NCBI RefSeq assembly: GCF_000744705.1
Contig: NZ_JQML01000001.1
Coordinates: 5,900,017-5,964,016, forward strand
Source of the DNA: Streptacidiphilus albus JL83
GTDB taxonomy: Bacteria; Actinomycetota; Actinomycetes; Streptomycetales; Streptomycetaceae
Direction: 5' to 3'
Length of the DNA: 64,000 nt
Position numbers and translations under genes: made by a program. Positions 44,838 to 55,339 of the stretch are shown one piece after another. The notes beneath the pieces are model-generated. The model had not been told where the DNA came from. It did no database searches and saw only the letters and a list, made by a program, of their open reading frames with translations. Each line of letters opens with the position of its first letter. The stretch's first letter is position 1.

Positions 44838-46091
44838 CTACCGGTCGGCGAGCACCGCGCTCGCCTCCCGCTCCAGCAGCGGAACCAGGGTGGACGGGGC
44901 CGGCTCGCGGCCGATCTCCTCGGCCAGCGCGGTTGCGGCCCGCCGGTGGCGCCCGTCGTTGACCAGGACCTCCACGGCGTCGCCGATGGCGGCCGGATCG
45001 TCCTGCAGCCGAGGGTCGAGGATCAGCCCGGCCCCGGCGTCCGCCAGCCGCTCGCCGATCTCGGCGGTCACCGGGATCTGCGGCAGCACCAGTTGCGGGA
45101 CGCCCAGCGCGGCGGCGGTCAGCCCGGTGCCCGAACCGCCGTGGTGCACCACGGCCGAGCAGCTGGGCAGCAGCGCGTTCATCGGCACCGACTCGGCGAC
45201 CCGGACGCCCTTCGGGACCCCGCCCAACCCGGCCGCCTGGCCGGGCCCGACCGCGAGGACGACCTCGACGTCGTGCGCGACCAGGGCCCGGAGGGTGCGG
45301 CCGACCATCTCGGGCAACTCGCCGGGGCGCAGTTTGGTGCTGGAGATCCCTGCGGTCACGCAGACCCGGGGGCGCGCGGCGGCTCCGGACCCGCTCCCGT
45401 CACCGGGACGGTGCACCCAGGTCGGCACCGTGCCGGGGCCGTTGTAGGGGGTGTACCGGACCGGGATCCGGTTCCGGGTCGCCGGGTCGGGCAGCCGGAG
45501 CGAGGGCGGGCACGGGTCCAGCCAGCCGGCCGGGCCGCGGTCCGGGTCCGCGCCGAACCGGGCGAACAGTTCCTGGTACGCCCGCAGCGGCGGCCCGGTC
45601 AGGTCGGTCAGCTCCACCCGCATCACGGTGGCGCTGCCCCAGGTGTGGCCGAAGGCGGGCACCCCGATCACGGCGGCGGCCAGCGGACCGGCGAAGGTCA
45701 GCGAGTCGTGGACGATCACGTCAGGACGCCAGGACCGGGCGAAGTCGACCAGGTCGTCGGCCATCGCCTCGGCGACGGTGACCTGCTTGTCGCCGAGGGC
45801 GGCGAGGACCGGGCGCAGGTCCGCGTCCAGCAGGTCGGGACGGGCGGCCCAGTGCCGGGGCCAGCGGCCCCGGCTGCGCCAGGGCGCCAGGTCGGCGCGG
45901 TTCCTGATCTGCTCGACGGCCACGTCCCGGCCGACGGGAACGCCGATCATCCCGGTCCGGGTGACGGCGGGCACGATCGACGGCGGCGTGGCCACCCGTA
46001 CTTCGTGCCCGGCCGCCCGGGCGGCCCAGGCGAGGGGGATCAGGCTGTACAGGTGGGCGGGTTCGGCCCAGGTCGTGAACAACACGCGCAT
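44838..46091 (-). CDS. GT1 family glycosyltransferase B
   Basis: 417 aa. Starts MRVLFTTWAEPAHLYSLIPLAWAARAAGHE, the classic form for polyketide glycosyltransferases. The donor motif is CSAVVHHGGSGTGLTAAALG, and VTAGISSTK is the phosphate-side loop. ATG 46091 has GGAGGCGCC upstream. The reading frame stays open upstream through a Pro/Ala-rich repeat (46156-46230), but the start is clear from the family N-terminus. This C-type (MGT/DesVII-like) enzyme may need an activator partner, which I do not see here. Confidence 0.92.
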   Translation of the reverse strand: MRVLFTTWAEPAHLYSLIPLAWAARAAGHEVRVATPPSIVPAVTRTGMIGVPVGRDVAVEQIRNRADLAPWRSRGRWPRHWAARPDLLDADLRPVLAALGDKQVTVAEAMADDLVDFARSWRPDVIVHDSLTFAGPLAAAVIGVPAFGHTWGSATVMRVELTDLTGPPLRAYQELFARFGADPDRGPAGWLDPCPPSLRLPDPATRNRIPVRYTPYNGPGTVPTWVHRPGDGSGSGAAARPRVCVTAGISSTKLRPGELPEMVGRTLRALVAHDVEVVLAVGPGQAAGLGGVPKGVRVAESVPMNALLPSCSAVVHHGGSGTGLTAAALGVPQLVLPQIPVTAEIGERLADAGAGLILDPRLQDDPAAIGDAVEVLVNDGRHRRAATALAEEIGREPAPSTLVPLLEREASAVLADR

Positions 46092-46155
46092 GGCGCCTCC
46101 TCGGGCGGCCGGTGCGGCCGGCCGGAGCGGTCGCGGCAACAGTGGCGGGGACGGT

Positions 46156-46230
46156 GGTGCTGGGACGGGTGGTGCTGGGACGGGTGGTGCGGGGACGGAT
46201 GGTGCGGGGACTGCTGGTGCGGGGACTGCT
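46156..46230. repeat. Five-copy 15-bp tandem repeat
   Basis: GGTGCTGGGACGGGT twice, GGTGCGGGGACGGAT once, GGTGCGGGGACTGCT twice, without spacers. It lies in the 284-base gap between glycosyltransferase B and the SnoaL-like gene. On the minus strand it would encode VPAPP-like repeats if translated, but it lies upstream of the likely start. Confidence 0.85.
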
Positions 46231-46375
46231 GGGGGAGCGGCGTGCGGGAATGGCACGGCAGTGCCCGCCGGGCGGGGGAGACCGGGGACACTGCCGTGGA
46301 CTGTGGGCGGCGCGGGCCCGGCCCGGCGCTGGGACGCGCACGGGGTGGGGGTGGGCCCGCGGCCGGTGGGGGTGG

Positions 46376-46819
46376 TCAGACCAGGTCGTCGCGGGTGACC
46401 AGGCGGTGCTCGACCAGCCAGCCGTCCGCACCGCGGACGAGCCGGTCCTCGCAGAGGGTGCTGGCCTTGATGCCGGCCGGGCCGCCCCGAGGGGTCTCCA
46501 GCACCACCGCGTAGCAGCGCGCGGTGAGCGCGTCCGGGCCGCTGGTCTCGATGGAGACCATGCCGAGCCAGTGCCGGCGCTGGATGCCCCGGGCCGCGTA
46601 GTCGGCGGTCGCGGCACCGGCCGAGGCGATGATGGCGGCGCGGCCGACCGTGGGCTCCGGATGGGCGTTGGCGGCGAATACGCCGTCCTCGGTGAAGGTC
46701 GCGGCCCACTCCTCGACCCGTCCCTGGTCGAGCAGTTGCATCTGCTGGGCGTAGAACTGCTGAACCTGGTGGTACAGCTCGGCGGAGCCGATTGTGGGGG
46801 CTTGCTCCGTCACGGTCAT
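46376..46819 (-). CDS. SnoaL-like / NTF2-fold small protein
   Basis: 147 aa, alpha+beta cone fold. Signature segments are FYAQQMQLLDQGRVEEWAATFTEDGVF and the C-terminal WLVEHRLVTRDDLV. Such proteins in aromatic polyketide clusters act as cyclases, isomerases, hydroxylase partners or stereochemical guides (SnoaL, ActVI-ORFA type). The ATG at 46819 follows GAGGACCGCCGCC and is preferred over 46870. It is divergent from the ketoreductase gene. The exact reaction cannot be told from sequence. Confidence 0.82.
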   Translation of the reverse strand: MTVTEQAPTIGSAELYHQVQQFYAQQMQLLDQGRVEEWAATFTEDGVFAANAHPEPTVGRAAIIASAGAATADYAARGIQRRHWLGMVSIETSGPDALTARCYAVVLETPRGGPAGIKASTLCEDRLVRGADGWLVEHRLVTRDDLV

Positions 46820-47012
46820 GGCGGCGGTCCTCTCTGCACTGGCGTGGTCGTTCCCTGCCGAACCGAGCATCGGGACCCCGGCTCGACTACGGCCGGACTG
46901 TCGCCGGAACGCCGCCCCGGACCCGCTCCGGCGCCGTCCAGCGCTGCTCGATCCAGCTGCGAGGCCCTCTCGGCAAGGTGACCTCAGTCAGCAGTCGAGA
47001 GGAGTCAAGAGC

Positions 47013-47807
47013 ATGGCGAACGAGGCGAACGAGCAGCGGCGGGTGGCCCTGGTCACCGGCGGGACCAGCGGCATCGGACTGGCGGTGGCCCGCGGCCTGG
47101 GCGGAGCCGGACTGGCGGTGTTCATCTGCGCGCGCAGCGCGGAGAACGTCGAACTGACCGTCAAGGAGCTTCGGGCCGAGGGCCTGGAGGTGTCCGGAGC
47201 GGCCGCCGACGTCCGCAGCCCGGAGTCGGTCAAGGCCCTGGTCGCCGCGGCCGTCGAGACCTACGGCCGGGTCGACGTCCTGGTCAACAACGCCGGTCGG
47301 AGCGGTGGCGGCGTGACCGCCGACATCGCCGACGACCTCTGGTACGACGTCATGGACACCAACCTGAACAGCGTCTTCCTGACCACCCGGGAGGTGCTCA
47401 AGGCGGGCGGCCTGCAGGAGCGCGGCTGGGGCCGGATCGTCAACATCGCCTCCACCGGCGGCAAGCAGGGCGTGGTCCTGGGGGCCCCGTACTCGGCTTC
47501 CAAGCACGCGGTGGTCGGCTTCACCAAGGCCGTCGGCCTGGAGCTGGCGAAGACCGGGATCACCGTCAACGCGGTCTGCCCCGGCTACGTCGAGACCCCG
47601 ATGGCGCAGAAGGTCCGGCAGGGCTACGCGGCGGCCTACGACGCCACGGAGGAGGCGATCCTGGAGCGCTTCCAGGCGAAGATCCCGCTGGGCCGCTACT
47701 CCACCCCGGAGGAGGTGGCCGGCCTGGTCGGCTACCTGGTCACCGAGACCGCCGCCTCCATCACCGCGCAGGCGCTCAACGTCTGCGGCGGGCTTGGCAA
47801 CTACTGA
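47013..47807 (+). CDS. Polyketide ketoreductase (SDR, ActIII-like)
   Basis: 264 aa. NADPH-binding TGGTSGIGLAVARGL, active-site Ser in NIASTGGKQG, and Tyr/Lys in PYSASKHAVVGF. The end QALNVCGGLGNY is characteristic of the C9 ketoreductases of type II systems. It should reduce one carbonyl (usually C-9) of the nascent chain and direct first-ring folding. ATG 47013 follows GAGAGGAGTCAAGAGC. It begins an operon with the aromatase/cyclase and acyl-CoA synthetase. Confidence 0.95.
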   Translation: MANEANEQRRVALVTGGTSGIGLAVARGLGGAGLAVFICARSAENVELTVKELRAEGLEVSGAAADVRSPESVKALVAAAVETYGRVDVLVNNAGRSGGGVTADIADDLWYDVMDTNLNSVFLTTREVLKAGGLQERGWGRIVNIASTGGKQGVVLGAPYSASKHAVVGFTKAVGLELAKTGITVNAVCPGYVETPMAQKVRQGYAAAYDATEEAILERFQAKIPLGRYSTPEEVAGLVGYLVTETAASITAQALNVCGGLGNY

Positions 47808-47842
47808 TCCCAGGGACAACGAGCGAAGCGAGGCAGAACACC

Positions 47843-48802
47843 ATGTCCGTTCCCACCAGTGTGGTCGAGAAGTACCGCACCGTGCACTCCGTGGACGTCG
47901 CGGCTCCGGCCGAGCGGGTCTTCGGCATCATCGCAGACGTCACCAACTGGCCCCTGCACTTCGCGCCCAACGTTCACACCGAGCAGGTCGAGAGCGATGC
48001 CGGGGTCGAGCGGATACGCATCTGGGCCACCGCCAACGATGAGATCAAGACCTGGTCCTCGGTGCGGGTGCTGAACCCGGCGGACGGCCGGGTCAGCTTC
48101 CGGCAGGACGTCTCCACGCCGCCGGTCGAGGCCATGGACGGCGAGTGGATCGTCACCCCCGTCGACGCGGCGAACTCGCGGCTGGACCTGGTCCACACCT
48201 TCCGGGCGATCGACGACGACCCGGCCGGGATCGAGTGGATCCACGCCGCCCTGGAGCGCAACAGCGCCTCCGAGCTCGACGGCATCAAGCGCCTGGCGGA
48301 GCTGGGCGACCAGCTGGACGAGCTGGTGTTCGGCTTCTCCGACACCGTCCACGTCGAGGGCGACGGGGCCGACGTGTTCGACTTCCTGAACCGGGCCGAC
48401 CTGTGGCCCGAGCGGCTGCCCCACGTCGCCCGCCTCGACCTGGTCGAGGACCTGCCGGGCGTGCAGGTGATGACGATGGACACGAGCACCAAGGACGGCT
48501 CGGTGCACACCACCCGCTCGGTGCGGGTCTGCTTCGCGCCGAACCGGATCGTCTACAAGCAGACCGAGGTCCCCGCGCTGATGACCGCCCACACCGGCAG
48601 CTGGACCATCGTCCGCTCCGGCACCGGGGTGGACGTCACCTCCCGCCACGACGTCACGGTCCGCCCGGACGCCGTCGAGCGGATCCTCGGCGCGGGCAGC
48701 ACCGTGGCCGACGCCCGCGCGTACATCCAGCGCGCGCTGAGCACCAACAGCACCACCACCCTGCGGCACGCCCGCGACCACGCGGAGGGACGCCGTGGCT
48801 GA
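47843..48802 (+). CDS. Didomain aromatase/cyclase
   Basis: 319 aa, two START/Bet v 1-like halves of about 150 residues each. The first begins HSVDVAAPAERVFGIIADVTNWP; the second resumes at DTVHVEGDGADVFDFLNRADLWPERLPHV. Both have the W-P loop of the family. Didomain ARO/CYCs (ActVII type) act after C9 ketoreduction to close and aromatise the first ring. It follows the ketoreductase by 35 bases, as expected for that pathway logic, and overlaps the next start by eight bases. Confidence 0.95.
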   Translation: MSVPTSVVEKYRTVHSVDVAAPAERVFGIIADVTNWPLHFAPNVHTEQVESDAGVERIRIWATANDEIKTWSSVRVLNPADGRVSFRQDVSTPPVEAMDGEWIVTPVDAANSRLDLVHTFRAIDDDPAGIEWIHAALERNSASELDGIKRLAELGDQLDELVFGFSDTVHVEGDGADVFDFLNRADLWPERLPHVARLDLVEDLPGVQVMTMDTSTKDGSVHTTRSVRVCFAPNRIVYKQTEVPALMTAHTGSWTIVRSGTGVDVTSRHDVTVRPDAVERILGAGSTVADARAYIQRALSTNSTTTLRHARDHAEGRRG

Positions 48803-50339
48803 GCGGCTCGACGACCTGCTCGCAGCGGCCGCCCGGAACGATCCGGGCCGGGCCGCGATCCTCGCCGAGGGGCGCGGCACGGACTTCGCCGAGCTGGACC
48901 GCCGGGTCACGGCGGTGGCGGCGGCGATCACCGAGCTGCTGCCGGAACCGGGCGGCACCGTGGCCGCGGTCTCGGTCCTGCACCCGGACTTCGCCGTGGC
49001 CTACTACGGGACGGTCCGGGCCGGCGGGGTCGTCGCCGTCGTCAACCCGCTGCTGCGGGAGGACGACCTGGTGCACCTGCTGGTGTCCAGCGGCGCGGCG
49101 CTGGCGTTCGTGGACGCGGTGGTGCTGCGCAGGCTCGCGGCCGTCCGCGACCGGCTGCCCGCGGCGCTGCGCCTGATCGTGATCGGCGCCGACCCGGCGG
49201 CCGACCAGTCCTCGGTGACCACCCTGGACGACCTGGCCGCGGGCACGAGCACGGCCGGCGGGTCCGCCGCCGGGTTCGTCCCGCCGCCGGTCTCGCCGGA
49301 CGACGTCGCCTGCATCCAGTTCACCAGCGGAACCACCGGACGCCCCAAGGCTGTTCGGCTCACCCACCGGAACCTGCTGGTGAACGCGGAGCAGATCGCC
49401 GACGCCCACCGGCTGGACCGGGGCTCGGTGACGCTGAACCACCTGCCCACCTTCCACCCCATGCACCTGAACTCCGCCCTGCGGGCCGGCGCCACCCAGG
49501 TGCTGTTCGCGGGCCCGGACCCGGCGGAGGCGGTGGCCGCGGCCAACCGCTACGGCGCGACCCACTACTACAGCCTGCCGGTGCGGCTGGCCCGACTGGC
49601 GGTCGATCCGGCGCTGGACGGGCTGGAGCTGCGGACGGTGCGGCGGATCGCCTCCGGCGGCTCCGCGCTGCCGGTGGCGGCGGCGGTGCGGCTGACCGAA
49701 CGCTTCGGGGTGCCGGTGTTCCAGGGCTACGGCCTGGCGGAGACCTCCCCGCTGACCCACAGCGACGACCCGGAGCACCCGACCCCCGGTTCGGTGGGTC
49801 GGCCGGTGGCCGGCACCGAGTGCCGGGTGGTGGACATCGAGAGCCGGTCGGTGCTGGTCCCCGGCGAGGTCGGCGAGGTCCAACTGCGGGGCCCGCAGGT
49901 GATGAAGGGCTACCTGGGCGGTCCCGACGGCACCGGTCTGGAGGCCGACGGCTGGCTGTCGACCGGCGACGCCGGGCGGATCGACGCGGAGGGCCGGCTG
50001 TTCCTGGTGGACCGGCTCAAGGACGTGTTCAAGTGCGACAACTTCCTGGTCGCGCCGTCCGACGTGGAGCGCGTGCTGCTGGCCCACCCGCTGGTGCGGG
50101 AGGCCGTGGTGGTGGACCTGCCCGACCCGTTCAGCGGCTCGGTGGCCGGTGCGCTGCTGGTGCTCAGCGGTGGGGCCGACTCCCTGGACCAGGTCCTGTC
50201 GGCGGTCAACGAGCAGCTCCCCTACTACCAGCGGGTCCGCCATGCGAAGGCCGTGGACGCCGTCCCGCGCAACGGCAACGGCAAGATCCAGCGGCGGGTA
50301 CTGGCGGCCGGTCTGGCCGAGGAACTCGCCGCGGTCTGA
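48795..50339 (+). CDS. Acyl-CoA synthetase (AMP-forming)
   Basis: 514 aa. Motifs: FTSGTTGRPKAVRLTHRNLL, LPTFHPMHLN, GYGLAETSPLTHSDD, STGDAGRIDAEG, DRLKDVFKCDNF and C-terminal Lys in NGNGKIQRR. It activates an acid as acyl-AMP, then forms an acyl-CoA or acyl-ACP. GTG 48795 overlaps the cyclase stop. Its place inside the core polyketide operon suggests supply of a starter or of an acid used in tailoring. Substrate unknown. Confidence 0.9.
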   Translation: MAERLDDLLAAAARNDPGRAAILAEGRGTDFAELDRRVTAVAAAITELLPEPGGTVAAVSVLHPDFAVAYYGTVRAGGVVAVVNPLLREDDLVHLLVSSGAALAFVDAVVLRRLAAVRDRLPAALRLIVIGADPAADQSSVTTLDDLAAGTSTAGGSAAGFVPPPVSPDDVACIQFTSGTTGRPKAVRLTHRNLLVNAEQIADAHRLDRGSVTLNHLPTFHPMHLNSALRAGATQVLFAGPDPAEAVAAANRYGATHYYSLPVRLARLAVDPALDGLELRTVRRIASGGSALPVAAAVRLTERFGVPVFQGYGLAETSPLTHSDDPEHPTPGSVGRPVAGTECRVVDIESRSVLVPGEVGEVQLRGPQVMKGYLGGPDGTGLEADGWLSTGDAGRIDAEGRLFLVDRLKDVFKCDNFLVAPSDVERVLLAHPLVREAVVVDLPDPFSGSVAGALLVLSGGADSLDQVLSAVNEQLPYYQRVRHAKAVDAVPRNGNGKIQRRVLAAGLAEELAAV

Positions 50340-50402
50340 GCCGCAGTCTGACCAGTTCTGATCCGACGTCATGGCACCACCCCCGATCGAGAGGAACCGA
50401 CC

Positions 50403-51056
50403 ATGAGCGACAACGCGACCCCGGGACAGCGTCCCCTGTTCACCGTGATCAACACCTTCACCCTCAAGGAGCCCGAGAACGCGGCCGCGTTCGAGGAGCG
50501 CTTCCTCAGCCATGTCGAGTGGATGCGGGCCAGGGACGGCTTCGAGTCGCACCAGGCCGTGCGCAGCCAGGAGCAGCCGGGCGTGTACGTGAACCTGGGC
50601 TGGTGGGGCAGCCCGGAGAACTTCAAGGAGGTGCTCGGGAGCGAGGTGTTCCAGGAGCACGCCAAGGACTTCCACCGGATCGTGGACGTCGAGGCCGACC
50701 CCTCCCTCGGGGTGCTGCGGCTGAACGGCCGTCAGGACAGCCTGGCGGACGGCGTGGTGCTGGTGGTCGAGACCCTGGACGCCACCGGCGACGCGGTCGA
50801 GCTGGAGGTGGCCTACCGGGCCTACGCCGAGGCGGCAGCCTCCGTCGACGGCTTCGGCTGGACCGACTTCGCCCGCTCGCTGATCCGTCCGGACCACTAC
50901 ACCGCGGTCACCGCCTGGTCCGGCGCCGAGGCGGCGGCCGTGGCCGGCGCGCTGCCGCAGTACGCGGCGGTGCTGGCGCTCGCCGACACCCAGCGGACGA
51001 CCGGTTCGCCGGTCGCGGGGACCCGGTCTCCCGCGGCCGTGCCGGTCGCGGTCTAG
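50403..51056 (+). CDS. ABM-domain monooxygenase, cofactor-free type
   Basis: 217 aa. The N-terminal half (~12-95) is an antibiotic biosynthesis monooxygenase (ABM) domain: FTVINTFTLKEPENAAAFEERF, GVYVNLGWWGSPENFKEVL. The C-terminal half is a weaker second ferredoxin-like domain (LEVAYRAYAEAA...). Proteins of this type (ActVA-Orf6, SnoaB) oxidise anthrone-like intermediates to quinones without metal or flavin. It sits between the synthetase and an FAD monooxygenase, which fits ring oxidation. Start ATG after GAGAGGAACCGACC. Confidence 0.85.
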   Translation: MSDNATPGQRPLFTVINTFTLKEPENAAAFEERFLSHVEWMRARDGFESHQAVRSQEQPGVYVNLGWWGSPENFKEVLGSEVFQEHAKDFHRIVDVEADPSLGVLRLNGRQDSLADGVVLVVETLDATGDAVELEVAYRAYAEAAASVDGFGWTDFARSLIRPDHYTAVTAWSGAEAAAVAGALPQYAAVLALADTQRTTGSPVAGTRSPAAVPVAV

Positions 51057-51068
51057 AAGGGAAGCGGT

Positions 51069-52334
51069 ATGACGCGGGACGAGACGACGACGGAGCTGGC
51101 CACCGACATCTGCGTGGTCGGGGCCGGACCGGCCGGACTGACCCTGGCCCTGCTGCTGCTGAAGTCCGGGGTCGCGGTGACCGTGGTCGAGCGCTCCCGG
51201 GCCCACCAGCGCGAGTTCCGGGGCGAGATCCTGCAGCCCGTTGCGATGGCACTGCTGGACCAGCTGGGCGTGCTGGCGGGCGCGCGGGCGCGCGGCGCCC
51301 ACGAGCACGCCCGGTTCCGGCTGGTGGAGCGGGACCGGGTGCTGCTGGACATCGACTACCGGGGTCTGCCCGCGCCCCACAACCACCTGCTGAGCATCCC
51401 GCAGGCGCACGTGCTGGACGAACTACTGCTGCACTGCGAGAAGTTCGAGGGGTTCCGCTATCTGGAGGGGACCCGGGTGAACGGCCTGCTCCGCGAGCAG
51501 GAGCGGATCGTCGGCGTCACCGCCGACGGCTCCGCGGGCCACCACACGGTTCGTGCGCACTGCGTGGTGGCGGCGGACGGGCGGTTCTCCAAGGTCCGCC
51601 GGCTCGCCGGGATCGAGGCCGGCCGCAGCGACGTCTTCGACCTGGACGTGCTGTGGTTCAAGCTCACCCTGCCGGAGGGCGCGTCCGGCGAGGGGCCCGA
51701 GCCGGTGCGGGACGTCCGGGTGTTCCGGGCCGAGGGCAGCCCGGTGCTGGTCTACGAGTCCTGGCCGAACCGGGTCCAGGTCGGCTGGACCCTTCCGCAC
51801 GGCGGCTACAAGGCGGTGGCGGCGGAAGGTCTTGAGCACACCAAGGAGCAGCTGGCCAGGGCGGTGCCGCCGTACGCCGACCTGATCCGCAGCCAGATCA
51901 CTTCGCCGCGCGACCTCAGCCTGCTCGACGTGTTCTCCGGACGGGCCGAGCGCTGGGCCGTCGACGGGCTGGTGCTGATCGGTGACGCCGCCCACACCCA
52001 CAGCCCGATCGGCGCGCAGGGCATCAACCTGGCGATCCAGGACGCCGTGGTGCTCCACCCGCTGCTGGTCGCCTCGCTGGCGGCCGGCGACGCCGGGGCC
52101 GGGTTCCTGGCGGCCTTCGAGCGCGGACGCTCGGCGGACATCGAGGCGGTGATGCGGACGCAGCGGATCCAGAGCAAGGCGATGCTGGCCCACGGCGCCG
52201 TGGTCACCTGGCTGCGGCCCAAGATGGCCGCGGTGCTCCAGCGGACCCCGCTGTTCGGGAAGGTGCTGCGGAGCATCGCCTACGGCAACCCGGCCATCCG
52301 GATCGCCGAGGAGCACTTCACCGACCGCGACTGA
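51069..52334 (+). CDS. FAD-dependent aromatic hydroxylase 1
   Basis: 421 aa, p-hydroxybenzoate hydroxylase fold. FAD motif VVGAGPAGLTLALLL, the mid DG motif in CVVAADGRFSKVRRLAG and the GDAAHTHSPIGAQGINLAIQDA motif. It lacks the C-terminal thioredoxin-like domain found in the second hydroxylase at 56777. It should hydroxylate the aglycone with NADPH and O2. It follows the ABM gene by 12 bases and is the last gene before a strong terminator. Confidence 0.93.
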   Translation: MTRDETTTELATDICVVGAGPAGLTLALLLLKSGVAVTVVERSRAHQREFRGEILQPVAMALLDQLGVLAGARARGAHEHARFRLVERDRVLLDIDYRGLPAPHNHLLSIPQAHVLDELLLHCEKFEGFRYLEGTRVNGLLREQERIVGVTADGSAGHHTVRAHCVVAADGRFSKVRRLAGIEAGRSDVFDLDVLWFKLTLPEGASGEGPEPVRDVRVFRAEGSPVLVYESWPNRVQVGWTLPHGGYKAVAAEGLEHTKEQLARAVPPYADLIRSQITSPRDLSLLDVFSGRAERWAVDGLVLIGDAAHTHSPIGAQGINLAIQDAVVLHPLLVASLAAGDAGAGFLAAFERGRSADIEAVMRTQRIQSKAMLAHGAVVTWLRPKMAAVLQRTPLFGKVLRSIAYGNPAIRIAEEHFTDRD

Positions 52335-52352
52335 GCCACCGGACGGCAGTGA

Positions 52353-52384
52353 AAGGGCCGGCCCCCGATCGGGGGCCGGCCCTT
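52353..52384. terminator. Terminator between hydroxylase 1 and glycosyltransferase C
   Basis: Perfect 14-bp stem (52353-52366 with 52371-52384) around GATC, serving both convergent genes. Confidence 0.85.
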
Positions 52385-52407
52385 CCGTGTGTTCGCTGCG
52401 GCGCGGA

Positions 52408-53571
52408 TCAGCGGCGGGCCAGGGCCTCCAGGTCGTGGACCACCTCGGCCGGTGACGGCATCCCGGCCATCGACCGGGCGAGGTCGCCCGCCGCGCGGGC
52501 GTAGCCGGGCTCGTTCAGCACCGCCTCCAGGCCGGCCCGGAGCCGCGAACGGTCGTTCTGCTCCTCCGCGTCGGAGATGCAGACGGCGGCGCCGGCCGCG
52601 GCGAGCTGCTGGCCGGTGGTGAACATGTCGAGCAGCTGCGGCAGCACCAGCTGGGGCAGGCCGAAGGAGGTCGAGGTGAGCGCGGTCCCGGCGCCGCCGT
52701 GGTGGACCACCGCGTCGCAGGACTCCATGATCAGGTGCAGCGGCACCGGGTCGATCAGCCGCACGTTCTCCGGCATCGGCCCGAGGGCCTCCCGGAACTC
52801 CTCCTCCACGGTCGCCACCGCCTCGGTGTCGGAGAGGCCGGAGAAGGCACTGAGGATGTCGCGGACGTGCGGCACGCCGTTGAGGGACAGGGTGCGGGAG
52901 CCCAGCGAGACCACGACCCGGCGGCCGAAGGGCTTCTTCTCCCGGAGCCACTCCGGGTAGACGCCGGGGCCGTTGAAGGGGACGTAGCGGATCGGTCGGC
53001 CGGGCTCGCTGCCCGGGGCCAGCAGCGCCGTCGGCGCGGAGTCCAGCACCAGGTCGGGGTCGGGCAGGCCGGGCAGGCCCAGCCGATGGCAGGCGCCCTG
53101 CAGGGCGAGCCGGGCGGGTCCGCGGGCGCCGGTGGAGATGGGGTCGAGGCCCCAGCGGTGGTGCACCACCGGCACCCCGAGCGAGCCGCCCACCACCAGC
53201 GAGGCGTACTCCAGCATGTCGGAGAGGATCAGGTCGGGCTTGAACTCGCGGGCGAAGTCCAGGTATTCGGGCAGCAGGTAGCGGGCGTGCATCATCCAGA
53301 CCTTCGCGCCCGCGGCCATCTCCTCGGGCTTGGCCGGGGCGCGGGTCTCGATGATCCGCTTGCCGTCGCGCAGCCCGCCGGTGAGCATGTCGCCGACGTG
53401 GTACCAGTCGCCGAGGACCACGCCGGACAGGCCCGCGCTGCGGGCCGTCGCGACCACCTCGGGCTGGCCGGCGAACAGCACCTCGTGGCCGGCCGCGCGC
53501 AGCGCCCAGGCCAGCGGCACCAGCGGGGTGAAGTGGGTGGGGACAGGGGTGTTGAACATGAGTACACGCAT
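52408..53571 (-). CDS. GT1 family glycosyltransferase C
   Basis: 387 aa. Starts MRVLMFNTPVPTHFTPLVPLAWALRAAGHE; donor motif CDAVVHHGGAGTALTSTSFGLPQ; VSLGSRTLSLNG is the phosphate-side loop. ATG 53571 has GGGAG upstream. It is very close in style to glycosyltransferase D (55336-56562), with shared VPTHxTPxVPLAWALRAAGHEVL and HHRWG/RHRWG-type segments, so the two probably arose by duplication. It is the last gene of the set D, exporter, C. Confidence 0.93.
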   Translation of the reverse strand: MRVLMFNTPVPTHFTPLVPLAWALRAAGHEVLFAGQPEVVATARSAGLSGVVLGDWYHVGDMLTGGLRDGKRIIETRAPAKPEEMAAGAKVWMMHARYLLPEYLDFAREFKPDLILSDMLEYASLVVGGSLGVPVVHHRWGLDPISTGARGPARLALQGACHRLGLPGLPDPDLVLDSAPTALLAPGSEPGRPIRYVPFNGPGVYPEWLREKKPFGRRVVVSLGSRTLSLNGVPHVRDILSAFSGLSDTEAVATVEEEFREALGPMPENVRLIDPVPLHLIMESCDAVVHHGGAGTALTSTSFGLPQLVLPQLLDMFTTGQQLAAAGAAVCISDAEEQNDRSRLRAGLEAVLNEPGYARAAGDLARSMAGMPSPAEVVHDLEALARR

Positions 53572-53668
53572 CTGAGCTCCCGGGAAGGGTGCGCCCCGCC
53601 CCCTCGACGGGGGACGGGGCGGCGGTGGGTGTGGACGGGACGAGCCGGTGGTCGGTGGTTCTGTGGGG

Positions 53669-55335
<1,667 letters not shown>

Positions 55336-55339
<4 letters not shown>

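Noticed and set aside
48654..51410. 918-aa minus-strand ORF across the synthetase, ABM and hydroxylase genes
   Set aside because: It spans three well-supported plus-strand genes and has the composition of a GC-frame shadow.
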